Shown here: in pieces, positions 39,901 to 47,641 of the stretch
Numbering within the stretch: the first letter of the stretch is position 1
Layout of the letters: each line of letters opens with the position of its first letter
NCBI GenBank assembly: GCA_035551355.1
Contig: DASZNF010000141.1
Coordinates: 266,881 to 330,880, forward strand
From: DATATV01 sp035551355
GTDB taxonomy: Bacteria > Actinomycetota > Actinomycetes > Mycobacteriales > Pseudonocardiaceae
Reading direction: 5' to 3'
DNA: 64,000 bases
Position numbers and translations under genes: made by a program
The notes under the pieces: generated by a model
Seen by the model: only the letters and a program-made list of their open reading frames with translations
Told to the model about the DNA's origin: nothing
Database searches by the model: none

Positions 39901-41877
39901 TCAGCTCAGGCTGACGTCGTCGGCGTAGTAGGTGCCCTGGCCGTACCAGCCGTGCAGGTACACCGTGACGCTGGTGGTGCCGGCGCCGGTGGTGAAACTG
40001 GTCTGCAGCTGCGTCCACGAACTCGCCGACGGGGTCCAGTTGCTGGTGTCACTGGTACCCGTGCCGGTGTCGCCGAGATAAACGTAGTTGCCTTCCACCC
40101 AGGCGGTCAGCGTGTAGGTGTGGCTGGGCGCCACGCTGATCGTCTGGGTGCACTGGGCGTCGTCGGAGTTCGACGCCGCCCCGGCCAGCGCGTCCGAACC
40201 GGTGTGCGCGGGGGAGGACACGATGCTGCCGGTGCCCGCGTCACAGGCCCACGGCGACAGCGCGCCGGACTCGAAACCGTTGTTGGACACCAGGTTCGTG
40301 CCATTCGGCGGAGCCGTCGTGGTCGTGGTCGGCGGAGTCGTGGTCGTCGTGGTGGTGGTCGTGGTGGTTGTCGTTGTCGTGGTGCCGCCGGTCGGGCTGC
40401 TGCAACTGGTGGTGGTGCCGGCCAGATCGTTGGCCACGTCGTTGAACAACGTGTCGGTCGGATCGTTGAGGTCGTACATGGAGAATTCCATGGTGCCGGC
40501 CAAACCGTTGCAGTGCACGTAATCCGTGCGGGCCTGGATGGACTGCGCGGACTCACCGGTCCAGAAGTTCGTGCCGTCGTAGAACCAGGCCGATTCGGAA
40601 TTCGGATCCCAGTACGTGTCGGCGGAATTGTCCACCACGCCGGTCAGTTCCTTGTACATCCGGATGCCCGGCACGTTCCCGCTGTCGGACGCGCCGGTCG
40701 CCGGACCGGAAGCCGTTTGGTACAGGCCGTGGTTGCTGCCCGCGGACACCCCGGTCCAGCCGCGATAGTAGAACGGAATGCCCAGTGTCAACTTGTTGGC
40801 CGGGAAGCCGCCGGGTATGCCGTAGGTCGAATCACCGTTGGTATACGCCTTGACGGCGTTGTCGGTGGCGTATTTCTCGGTGCCCGGGGAAATCGGCGAG
40901 GACGGGTCGTTGGGCGCCTGGTAGAGCGGGTCGGCGAAGTTGGTCGGCCCGGTCGCCTCGAAACCGCCGTGCATGTCGTAGCTCATCAGGTCGCCGAAGT
41001 CGAGGTACTGGGCGATCTGGTTGGTCTGGATCTTGGAGATCTTGTCCTGGCCCGCGGGCAGGGCCGCGGTCAGGGCGTAGGTCTTGCCGTCCGCGGCGCC
41101 CTGGGTGTTCAGCTCGCTGCGGAACTCGCTCAACAGGGCGGTGTAGTTCGCGGTGTCCGCGGCGCTTTCGTGGTTGCCCACGTGCCCGCCGGTGGACGCC
41201 GGGTACTCCCAGTCGATGTCGAACCCGTCGAAGATGCCGGCCGCGGTGCCCGCACCGCCGTAGCCGCCGGAGGCCGGGATGTTGCCCTTGATGAACATGT
41301 CGATGCAGGAGCTGACGAACTTCTGCCTGGAGGCGCTGCTGGCCGCCACGTCGGAGAAGTACTTGGAGTAGGTCCAGCCGCCGATGGACAGCAGGATCTT
41401 CAGGTTGGGGTGCTTGGCCTTCAGCTCCTGCAACTGGTGGAAGTTGCCGGCGATCGGCTGGTTCCACACGTCCGAGGTGCCGTCCACGCTGATCGAGGAG
41501 TCGAAGGACTTCTGGTAGTCGGCGAACTGGTCGCCTGCGCCGTCCCCGGCGTTCGGGTCGGACTCACCGCCCGGGTCGGGATCGGTGGCCTTGGTCGCCT
41601 CGAAGCAGGTCAGGTTGGTCGGGTCGATGTTCTCGAAGTCGTAGATCAGGTAGTTCAGCTTGTTCGCGGCACCGGAGGCGTCGAGGTTTTTCAGGTAGTA
41701 CGCGTTGGCGTAGACGCTCCATTGATCATAATAAGCGACGTTGCTGCCGCCGCTGCCGCCGGTCGCGGCGGGTGCGGGCCCGGCCTGCGCCGCCTGGCTC
41801 GCGACGACGCTGAGCCCGGCCAGGGCCAGCGCACCGGCCGCGGCCAGGGTGAGCGCCGAGCGGATGGATACTCGCAT
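39901..41877 (-). CDS. Secreted chitinase, GH18 with C-terminal carbohydrate-binding module
   Basis: A 658-residue exported enzyme. Signal peptide ends near AQAGPA. The GH18 barrel contains LLSIGGWTYSKYF and FDGFDIDWEYP, with catalytic Glu224 in DxxDxDxE; a long Thr linker at about 495-525 leads to a C-terminal beta-sandwich (NGFESGALSPWACD, CBM4/9/16-like). It hydrolyses chitin outside the cell. The ATG follows AGGAGGCAAAGC. Two DasR-like sites lie upstream. Confidence 0.92.
   Translation of the reverse strand: MRVSIRSALTLAAAGALALAGLSVVASQAAQAGPAPAATGGSGGSNVAYYDQWSVYANAYYLKNLDASGAANKLNYLIYDFENIDPTNLTCFEATKATDPDPGGESDPNAGDGAGDQFADYQKSFDSSISVDGTSDVWNQPIAGNFHQLQELKAKHPNLKILLSIGGWTYSKYFSDVAASSASRQKFVSSCIDMFIKGNIPASGGYGGAGTAAGIFDGFDIDWEYPASTGGHVGNHESAADTANYTALLSEFRSELNTQGAADGKTYALTAALPAGQDKISKIQTNQIAQYLDFGDLMSYDMHGGFEATGPTNFADPLYQAPNDPSSPISPGTEKYATDNAVKAYTNGDSTYGIPGGFPANKLTLGIPFYYRGWTGVSAGSNHGLYQTASGPATGASDSGNVPGIRMYKELTGVVDNSADTYWDPNSESAWFYDGTNFWTGESAQSIQARTDYVHCNGLAGTMEFSMYDLNDPTDTLFNDVANDLAGTTTSCSSPTGGTTTTTTTTTTTTTTTTPPTTTTTAPPNGTNLVSNNGFESGALSPWACDAGTGSIVSSPAHTGSDALAGAASNSDDAQCTQTISVAPSHTYTLTAWVEGNYVYLGDTGTGTSDTSNWTPSASSWTQLQTSFTTGAGTTSVTVYLHGWYGQGTYYADDVSLS
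40312..40388 (-). repeat. Tandem ACC/ACG codon array (Thr linker of chitinase)
   Basis: On the plus strand this is a run of GTGGT/CGT triplets; on the coding strand it encodes about 16 consecutive threonines followed by a Pro-Thr stretch. Such tracts are usually glycosylated flexible linkers and are prone to copy-number change. Confidence 0.75.
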
Positions 41878-41931
41878 GCTTTGCCTCCTGATTGCCCGGA
41901 GTGGCGAGTCTGTTACTCAATAGGCCAAATT

Positions 41932-41972
41932 TGGACTAGACCATTCCGGAAGTCAAGAGGTGGACTGGACCA
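41932..41972. promoter_or_regulatory. Two DasR-like (dre) sites upstream of the chitinase
   Basis: TGGACTAGACCA (41932-41943) and TGGACTGGACCA (41961-41972) differ by one and two bases from the TGGTCTAGACCA core of Streptomyces dre sites, where the GlcN-6-P-responsive repressor DasR controls chitinase genes. They are 29 bases apart, 54 to 95 bases upstream of the chitinase ATG. Confidence 0.68.
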
Positions 41973-41976
41973 ATAA

Positions 41977-42018
41977 AAAGCGGCCCGGACCAGCGGAGTC
42001 GCTGGTCCGGGCCGCTTT
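41977..42018 (-). terminator. Rho-independent terminator of the molybdenum hydroxylase operon
   Basis: A perfect 19-bp stem (41977-41995 with 42000-42018), four-base loop; on the minus strand it is followed by a TTTTTATT run. It lies about 70 bases after the stop of the FAD-subunit gene and insulates the chitinase promoter. Confidence 0.88.
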
Positions 42019-42085
42019 GACGGTCTGTGGTGAGTGAACGGCCGGTCGGGAAGTGTGCCGGATTGGCTCAGGCGGCCACCGAGGT

Positions 42086-42898
42086 TCAGGCGGCGGCACT
42101 CGCCAGGGCGCGGGCGGTGAGCACCCGGGCCAGGTGCTTGCGGTATTCGGCGCTGGCGTGCGGTTCCTCAGCGGGACTGGTGTCCTGCGCGGCCAGTTCG
42201 GCCGCCTCGGCCCGGGACGCGCCCTGGCTCAACGCTTCCTCGGTCGCGTGCGCGCGCAGCGGGCTGCCGCCCATGTTGATCAGGGCGACCGAATCACCCA
42301 CCACCGCGACGCCGACGATGGCCCAGTCGATGGCCCGGCGGGTGAACTTCTCGAAGCCCCAACCGATCCCGGCCCGCGCGGGCACCCGGATCTCGGTGAG
42401 CAGCTCGTCCGGTTCCAGCGGGGTGGTGAACGGGCCGACGAAGAACTCGGCCGCCGGAATCTCCCGCTCGCCATCCGGTCCGCGGGTCACCAGCACCGCG
42501 TCGGAGGCCAGAATGGCGGCGGGCAGATCGCCGGCCGGGTCGGCGTGGGCCAGCGAGCCGCCGATGGTGCCACGGTGGCGCACCTGCGGATCGCCGATCA
42601 CGCCGGCCGCGTGCGCCACCAGCGGCGCGTGCTCGCGCAACACCGGATCGGTGTGCAGATCGCGGTAGCGGGTCAGCGCGCCGATGCGCACCGCACCGTC
42701 CTCGGCCCGCACGTAACGCAGCTCGTCCAGCGGCGCGAGGTCCACCACCACCTCGGGCGTGGCCAGCCGCAGCTTCATCAGCGGCAGCAGGGAATGCCCG
42801 CCGGCCAACAACTTCGCGTCGTCGCCGTGTTCGGTCAGCAAGACCAGCGCCTCGTCCACAGTGGACGCTCGCCGATAGGAGAACCCGACCGGGATCAC
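42086..42898 (-). CDS. Molybdenum hydroxylase FAD-binding subunit (CoxM-like)
   Basis: A 270-residue FAD-binding PCMH-type subunit with KLLAGGHSLLPLMKLRL (AGGxS flavin loop), IGDPQVRHRGTIGGSLAHADP (the TxGG loop) and DWAIVGVA near the C-terminus. The GTG at 42898 follows AGGAGGTGGCGGG and overlaps the small-subunit stop (GTGA). It passes electrons from the iron-sulfur subunit to the final acceptor. Confidence 0.9.
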   Translation of the reverse strand: MIPVGFSYRRASTVDEALVLLTEHGDDAKLLAGGHSLLPLMKLRLATPEVVVDLAPLDELRYVRAEDGAVRIGALTRYRDLHTDPVLREHAPLVAHAAGVIGDPQVRHRGTIGGSLAHADPAGDLPAAILASDAVLVTRGPDGEREIPAAEFFVGPFTTPLEPDELLTEIRVPARAGIGWGFEKFTRRAIDWAIVGVAVVGDSVALINMGGSPLRAHATEEALSQGASRAEAAELAAQDTSPAEEPHASAEYRKHLARVLTARALASAAA

Positions 42899-43362
42899 CC
42901 CGCCACCTCCTGTCCGGACGCGGCCATCACCGCGCTGACGATGTTGTGATAACCGGTGCACCGGCAGAGGTTGCCCTCCAGCGCCTCGCGCACCTCCTGC
43001 CGGTTCGGCTTCGGGTTCTCCTTCAACAGCGACACCGAGGCCATGATCATGCCCGGCGTGCAGAACCCGCACTGCAGCCCGTGTTCCTCGCGGAAGGCCG
43101 ACTGCACCGGGTGCAGTTCGCCGTTGCCGCCAAGGCCTTCCAGGGTGGTCACCCGGTGCCCCTCGGCCTGCGCGGCCAGCACGGTGCACGACTTCACCGA
43201 CTCGCCGTCCAGCAACACCGTGCACGCCCCGCACGAGGTGGTGTCACAGCCGATGTTGGTCGCGGTCAGCCCGAGGGTGTCCCGCAGGAAGTGCACCAGC
43301 AGGGTGCGGTCCTCGACGTCCTCGGTCCGGCTCTCGCCGTTGACCTCCATGGTGATCTTCAT
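42895..43362 (-). CDS. Molybdenum hydroxylase [2Fe-2S] subunit (CoxS-like)
   Basis: A 155-residue subunit with a plant-type [2Fe-2S] domain (CDTTSCGACTVLLDG) and the second, helical [2Fe-2S] domain (CGFCTPGMIM, NLCRCTGY). It links the molybdenum subunit to the FAD subunit. It overlaps both neighbours by four bases, so the three subunits are made stoichiometrically. Confidence 0.93.
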   Translation of the reverse strand: MKITMEVNGESRTEDVEDRTLLVHFLRDTLGLTATNIGCDTTSCGACTVLLDGESVKSCTVLAAQAEGHRVTTLEGLGGNGELHPVQSAFREEHGLQCGFCTPGMIMASVSLLKENPKPNRQEVREALEGNLCRCTGYHNIVSAVMAASGQEVAG

Positions 43363-45614
43363 GCCGACTGCCTCCTCGCCTCGTCCAGGGCCTGCCAGAC
43401 GCGCATCGGCGTCGTCGGCATGTCGATGTGCCGCACGCCGAGATGAGCCAGCGCGTCGATCACCGCGTTCTGCGTCGCCGGCGTCGACCCGATGGTCGCC
43501 GCCTCGCCGATTCCCTTGACCCCCAACAGGTTCCGGGTGGTCGGCGTGCTCATCTCGACCAGTTCGAAATCGGGCAGCTCGGGGGCGCCGACGAAGGAGT
43601 AGTCGGCCAGGTTCCCGGTGGTCGGATTGCCGTCCTCGTCGTAGTTCATCACTTCCAGCATCGCCTGGGCGACGCCCTGGGCCAGCCCGCCGTGCCGCTG
43701 GCCGCGGAAGGTCAGCGGATTGACCACCGGCCCGGCGTCGTCCACCGCGATGATCCGGCGCAGGCTCACCTTGCCGGTCTCGGTGTCCACCTCGACCACC
43801 GCGACGTGCGCGCCGAACGGGAAGGTGGGGGTGCCGTCGAACCAGATGTCCGCGGTCAGCTCGGTGTCCCCGGCCCGCTCCCGCACCTGGGCCCAGCTGA
43901 CCGCACCGGCCGATGGCGCGCCCCGCACCTGCCAGACGCCGCGCGCGGTGTCCAGCTCCACGTCGGATTCGGCCGCCTCCAACAGATCCGCGGCCAGTTC
44001 CCGGGCCTGCTCGATGACCTGGTCTGCGGCCTGGCGCAACGCCGACCCGCCCAGCTGCAGCGACCGCGAGCCGAAGGTGCCGATGGCGTTGGGGATCTCG
44101 TCGGTATCGCCGTGCCGCACGTCGATCCGGTCCATCGGCACGCCGAGCTGGTCGGACAGCAGCATCACCAGCGTGGTGGCCAGGCCCTGGCCGTGCGGGG
44201 AACTGCCGGTGTGCGCGGTGACCGAGCCGTCGCGGTTGATGGTCACCCGGCCGCTCTCGCCGGAGGGCCCGCCGCCGGTGATCTCCACGTAGCTGGCCAG
44301 GCCGATGCCCAGCGCCACCGGATCGCCGTCGGCCCGCCGCTTGGCCTGCTCGGCGCGCAGTTCGGCGTACCCCGCCGCGGCCAGCGCCTTGTCCAGCGCC
44401 TGCTCGTACTCGCCGGTGTCGTAGGAGGCGCCGGTGGCGGTGGTGAACGGGAACTCCTCGGGCCGGATGAAGTTGGTGCGCCGCACCTCTTCCGGCGGCA
44501 GCCCGATCTCCGCGGCGAACAGGTCCACGGCCCGCTCGATGGCCGCCGTCGCCTCCGGCCGGCCCGCGCCCCGGTAGGCCGCGATCGGCGTGGTGTTGGT
44601 CAGCACGCTGCGAGTCTTCGTCTCCACCACCGGAATGTGATACACGCCCGAGGCCATCAGCGCGGTCAGCGAGGGCAGCAGGGCCGCGCCGCGCGGGTAG
44701 GCGCCGGCGTCCTGCACGACCTCCAGCCGGAACGCGGTCACCGTCCCGTCCCGGCGGCCGCCGATGGTGGCGGTGTTGCGCTGGGCCCGGCCGTGGGTCA
44801 TGGACACCAGGTTCTCGCTGCGGGTTTCGGTCCACCGCACGGCTTTCCCGGCCTTCTTGGCCGCCCAGCTCAGCGTGATGCTCTCCGGGTCGGCGCCGAT
44901 CTTCGCGCCGAACCCGCCGCCCACGTCCGGCGTGATCACCCGCACCAGCGCGGCGTCCACGCCCAGTCCACCGGCGATCGCGCCCCGCCCGAGCTGGGCG
45001 TTCTGGGTGGACAGCCACACGGTCAGCCGGCCGTCCTCGCCCCAGGCGCAGGCCGCACCGCGCCCCTCCAGCGGGGCCGGGGCGACCCGCTGGTTGACGA
45101 TGGTCCGGCTGATGACCACCTCGCAGTCGGCGAAGGCGTCCGGGTTCAGCTCGCCCTCGCTGGCGTCCACCACGTTGGTGCCCGCGTCCGGGAACAGCAG
45201 CGTGTCCCCGGCCAGCGCGACGTCCAGGTCGATCACCGCGTCCAGCGGGTCGTAGTCGATGTCCACGCCCTCGGCCGCGTCGGCCAGCTGGTAGCGCTCC
45301 TCGGTGAGCACCAGCGCCACCGGCTCACCCACGTAGCGCACCACGTCCCGAGCCAGCAGCGGCTCGGCGAACGGGTTGTCCGGCCGGGGCAGATCCAGGT
45401 CGGCCGCGGTGTACACGGCGACCACGCCGGGCGATTCCCGCGCGGCGGAGGTGTCGATGCCCGCGATCCGCGCGTGCGCGATCGGGCTGCGCACGAACAT
45501 CGCGTGCGCCGCGCCGGCCAGCGCGGGCTCGCGTAGATCGTCCAGATAGTCGCCGCCCGAGGTGATCAGTTTCTGATCCTCGATGCGGACCACCCGGGTG
45601 CCCATCACACTCAT
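43359..45614 (-). CDS. Molybdenum hydroxylase large subunit, form II CoxL-like
   Basis: A 751-residue molybdopterin subunit. The active-site loop reads AAYRGAGRPEA (about residue 345), the form II signature; true aerobic CO dehydrogenases have AYxCSFR, so CO oxidation is not expected. Cofactor and catalytic segments DVGGGFGAK, SSPHGQG and KGIGEAATIG (with the catalytic Glu) are present. Form II enzymes oxidise aldehydes, purines or N-heteroaromatics. The ATG at 45614 follows TGGAGGCCGGT. Gene order is L-S-M. Confidence 0.92.
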   Translation of the reverse strand: MSVMGTRVVRIEDQKLITSGGDYLDDLREPALAGAAHAMFVRSPIAHARIAGIDTSAARESPGVVAVYTAADLDLPRPDNPFAEPLLARDVVRYVGEPVALVLTEERYQLADAAEGVDIDYDPLDAVIDLDVALAGDTLLFPDAGTNVVDASEGELNPDAFADCEVVISRTIVNQRVAPAPLEGRGAACAWGEDGRLTVWLSTQNAQLGRGAIAGGLGVDAALVRVITPDVGGGFGAKIGADPESITLSWAAKKAGKAVRWTETRSENLVSMTHGRAQRNTATIGGRRDGTVTAFRLEVVQDAGAYPRGAALLPSLTALMASGVYHIPVVETKTRSVLTNTTPIAAYRGAGRPEATAAIERAVDLFAAEIGLPPEEVRRTNFIRPEEFPFTTATGASYDTGEYEQALDKALAAAGYAELRAEQAKRRADGDPVALGIGLASYVEITGGGPSGESGRVTINRDGSVTAHTGSSPHGQGLATTLVMLLSDQLGVPMDRIDVRHGDTDEIPNAIGTFGSRSLQLGGSALRQAADQVIEQARELAADLLEAAESDVELDTARGVWQVRGAPSAGAVSWAQVRERAGDTELTADIWFDGTPTFPFGAHVAVVEVDTETGKVSLRRIIAVDDAGPVVNPLTFRGQRHGGLAQGVAQAMLEVMNYDEDGNPTTGNLADYSFVGAPELPDFELVEMSTPTTRNLLGVKGIGEAATIGSTPATQNAVIDALAHLGVRHIDMPTTPMRVWQALDEARRQSA

Positions 45615-45720
45615 ACCGGCCTCCACCACGCGTCGTCGACTGGTCGCGCCGTCGGATTGATCCTATGTCTTCGGTTCGGGTTGAATCATGCTCCCTGGAC
45701 CTGGCCTGAGGAGTACGGAC

Positions 45721-46854
45721 GTGGCGCTGCGCTGGATCGCGTTCGCCGTGGGCATCATCGTGCTGGTCGGCACCACGGTCAGCGTGGTGGGCACGCTGGT
45801 GGTGCCGCGCAACATCGACTCGCGGATATCCCGGTTCTCCGAGAAAACGGTGGACCTGGCGTTCTGGCTGGTCGCCCGGCCGATCAGGAGCATGCTGCGG
45901 CGGGACCGGCTACTGGCCTGGCAGGCGCCGGTGAGCCTGTTGTTCCGGCTGGTGGTGTGGATCGGGCTGCTGGTCATCGGCTACGCGCTGATCCTGCTGC
46001 CGATCGTGGGCGACACGATCGGGCACGCGTTCAGCGAGGCCGGGTCGTCCATGTTCACCCTCGGCTACGCACCGCCGACCAACGGCAGCAGCACCACCGT
46101 GGACTACCTGGCCGCCTACACCGGGCTGATCGTGGTCGGCCTGCAGGTCGGCTACCTGCCGACCCTGTACGCCGCGTTCAACCGGCGGGAAACCCTGGTG
46201 TCGCTGCTGGTCTCCCGCGCGGGCGTGCCGGCCTGGGGCCCGGAGATCCTGGCCCGCACCCGATGGGGCATCTACGACGGGGACACCCGGCCGGTGCTGG
46301 ACGAGCTGTTCGACGCGTGGGAGAAGTGGTCGGCCGAGGTGGCCGAATCGCACGCCACCTACCTGACCCTGGTGCGGCTGCGTTCGCCGCGGCCGTTGTC
46401 GCACTGGCTGACCTCGGTGCTGGCGGTGCTGGACGCGGCCGCACTGCACCTGTCGCTGGCCCCCTCCAGCGAACCCAAACAGTCCGCGCGATTGTGCCTG
46501 CGGATGGGGTTCACCGCGCTGAACCAGATCGCCCGGGCCATGCGGCTGCCGGTGGACGAGGACCCGGATCCGAACGCGGACATCTCGGTGTCCTACGAGG
46601 AATTCGCGCTGGCCGTGGCGATGCTGGACTCGCTGAACTATCCGCGGGAGCGCTCGGCCGAGCAGGCCTGGCCCAACTTCCGGGGCTGGCGGGTCAACTA
46701 CGACAGCTCCGCGCTGGCGCTGGCCCGGGCGCTGGACGCGCCGCCGGCGTTGTGGAGCGGCACCCGGCGCTGGCCGGTCGCTCCGATGGCCCCGCAACGC
46801 CCGGCCAGCCGCACCCCGAAGGGCTTCAAACCCCCTGACGGCCACGGAGGATGA
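45721..46854 (+). CDS. Two-TM ion-channel-like membrane protein with unusual filter
   Basis: About 377 residues. A first helix (IAFAVGIIVLVGTTVSVVG) is followed by a second (VVWIGLLVIGYALILLPIVG), a re-entrant-like SSMFTLGYAPPTNG and a last helix (YTGLIVVGLQVGYLPTLYAAF), the layout of an Ion_trans_2 potassium channel pore. The filter position reads TLGYAPP rather than TVGYGD. The remaining ~200 residues are a soluble helical domain without a recognised family. The GTG start at 45721 follows GAGGAG; an ATG at 45688 is possible. Confidence 0.6.
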   Translation: MALRWIAFAVGIIVLVGTTVSVVGTLVVPRNIDSRISRFSEKTVDLAFWLVARPIRSMLRRDRLLAWQAPVSLLFRLVVWIGLLVIGYALILLPIVGDTIGHAFSEAGSSMFTLGYAPPTNGSSTTVDYLAAYTGLIVVGLQVGYLPTLYAAFNRRETLVSLLVSRAGVPAWGPEILARTRWGIYDGDTRPVLDELFDAWEKWSAEVAESHATYLTLVRLRSPRPLSHWLTSVLAVLDAAALHLSLAPSSEPKQSARLCLRMGFTALNQIARAMRLPVDEDPDPNADISVSYEEFALAVAMLDSLNYPRERSAEQAWPNFRGWRVNYDSSALALARALDAPPALWSGTRRWPVAPMAPQRPASRTPKGFKPPDGHGG

Positions 46855-46855
46855 G

Positions 46856-47509
46856 CTAGTCGGGGTTCGTGGTGCGGTAGATCGTGGTCAGCCAGACCTC
46901 AAGCAGCACGTCCATCACGTCGGCCTCGCCCACGGCCGGGCCCTCGGCGGCGAAGGTGGAGTAGAGCACCCGCTCGTTCATCGAGTTGAGCACGATGGCC
47001 AGATCGCGGGCGGGCCGTCCGGGCGGGGCCGCGCTCCGGGCCCGTTCGGCCTCGATCGCCTCGGCGGTGCGGCTCACCCAGTTCTCCAGCACCGAGGCCC
47101 ACAGGTCGCGCACCTCCGGATTGCTGTGCCGGGTCTGGGCCACGGCCAGGCTGACCGCGCGGTGCGCGCGGAAGGTCTCGAAGAACGCGTTCAGGCAGGT
47201 CCGCCAGCGCCGCGCGGCGCCCTCGGTGAGGTCGTCGAGCTGATCCAGCGCCGCCGTGTCGGCCTCCTCGACCACCTTGTCCAGCAGGGCAAGCAACACC
47301 GCTTCCTTGGACCTGAAATAGAAGTAGAAGGTGGGCCGGGAGATGCCCGCGCCGCGGGCCAGGTCGTCGATGGAGATCTCGGCCAGCGGGCGGTCCTCCA
47401 GTAGGCGTTCCGCGGTGGCCAGGATGGCCAGTTCCCGATCGTCGCCGCTGGGCCGGGCGGTGCGGCGGCCGCGGGCCGGTCGGGTCGCGGAGGCGGGATC
47501 GGAGCTCAT
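46856..47509 (-). CDS. ethR: TetR-family repressor, EthR-like
   Basis: A 217-residue TetR protein closely following mycobacterial EthR in layout: HTH with ISIDDLARGAGISRPTFYFYFRSKEAVLL, then RWRTCLNAFFETFRAHRAV, LWASVLENWV and PARDLAIVLNSMNERVLYSTFA in the ligand domain. EthR represses the divergent monooxygenase ethA; the same arrangement is seen here. Start ATG 47509; a further ATG at 47545 lies close to the operator. Confidence 0.85.
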   Translation of the reverse strand: MSSDPASATRPARGRRTARPSGDDRELAILATAERLLEDRPLAEISIDDLARGAGISRPTFYFYFRSKEAVLLALLDKVVEEADTAALDQLDDLTEGAARRWRTCLNAFFETFRAHRAVSLAVAQTRHSNPEVRDLWASVLENWVSRTAEAIEAERARSAAPPGRPARDLAIVLNSMNERVLYSTFAAEGPAVGEADVMDVLLEVWLTTIYRTTNPD

Positions 47510-47551
47510 GACCAGCACGGTACAAGCGGATTCGCGTGGTTTCAACGCGGT

Positions 47552-47586
47552 GTCGAGTCACTCAACAGTGTGTTGACTGTGTCGAC
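47552..47586. promoter_or_regulatory. Nested palindrome, EthR-type operator
   Basis: GTCGA (47552-47556) and TCGAC (47582-47586) enclose TCAACA (47562-47567) and TGTTGA (47571-47576), all symmetric around 47569. A further TCAAC at 47542 and GTTGG at 47592 extend the symmetry. The long, multi-half-site design resembles the extended EthR operator of mycobacteria. Confidence 0.68.
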
Positions 47587-47641
47587 GAGGTGTTGGTAGC
47601 GTCGGCCCGGACGCACGCCCCCGCAGCTACGGAGGAGCCCC

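Noticed and set aside
40312..40388. CRISPR-like or microsatellite array
   Set aside because: It is a triplet run encoding the Thr linker of the chitinase, in frame, without spacers.
43359..45614. Annotation as aerobic carbon monoxide dehydrogenase
   Set aside because: The active-site loop is AYRGAGR, not AYxCSFR, so CO oxidation is not supported.
47579..47587. GTGTCGACG near the EthR operator as another member of the TGTCGACA set
   Set aside because: It fits better as a half-site of the nested EthR palindrome and lies outside the catabolic island.
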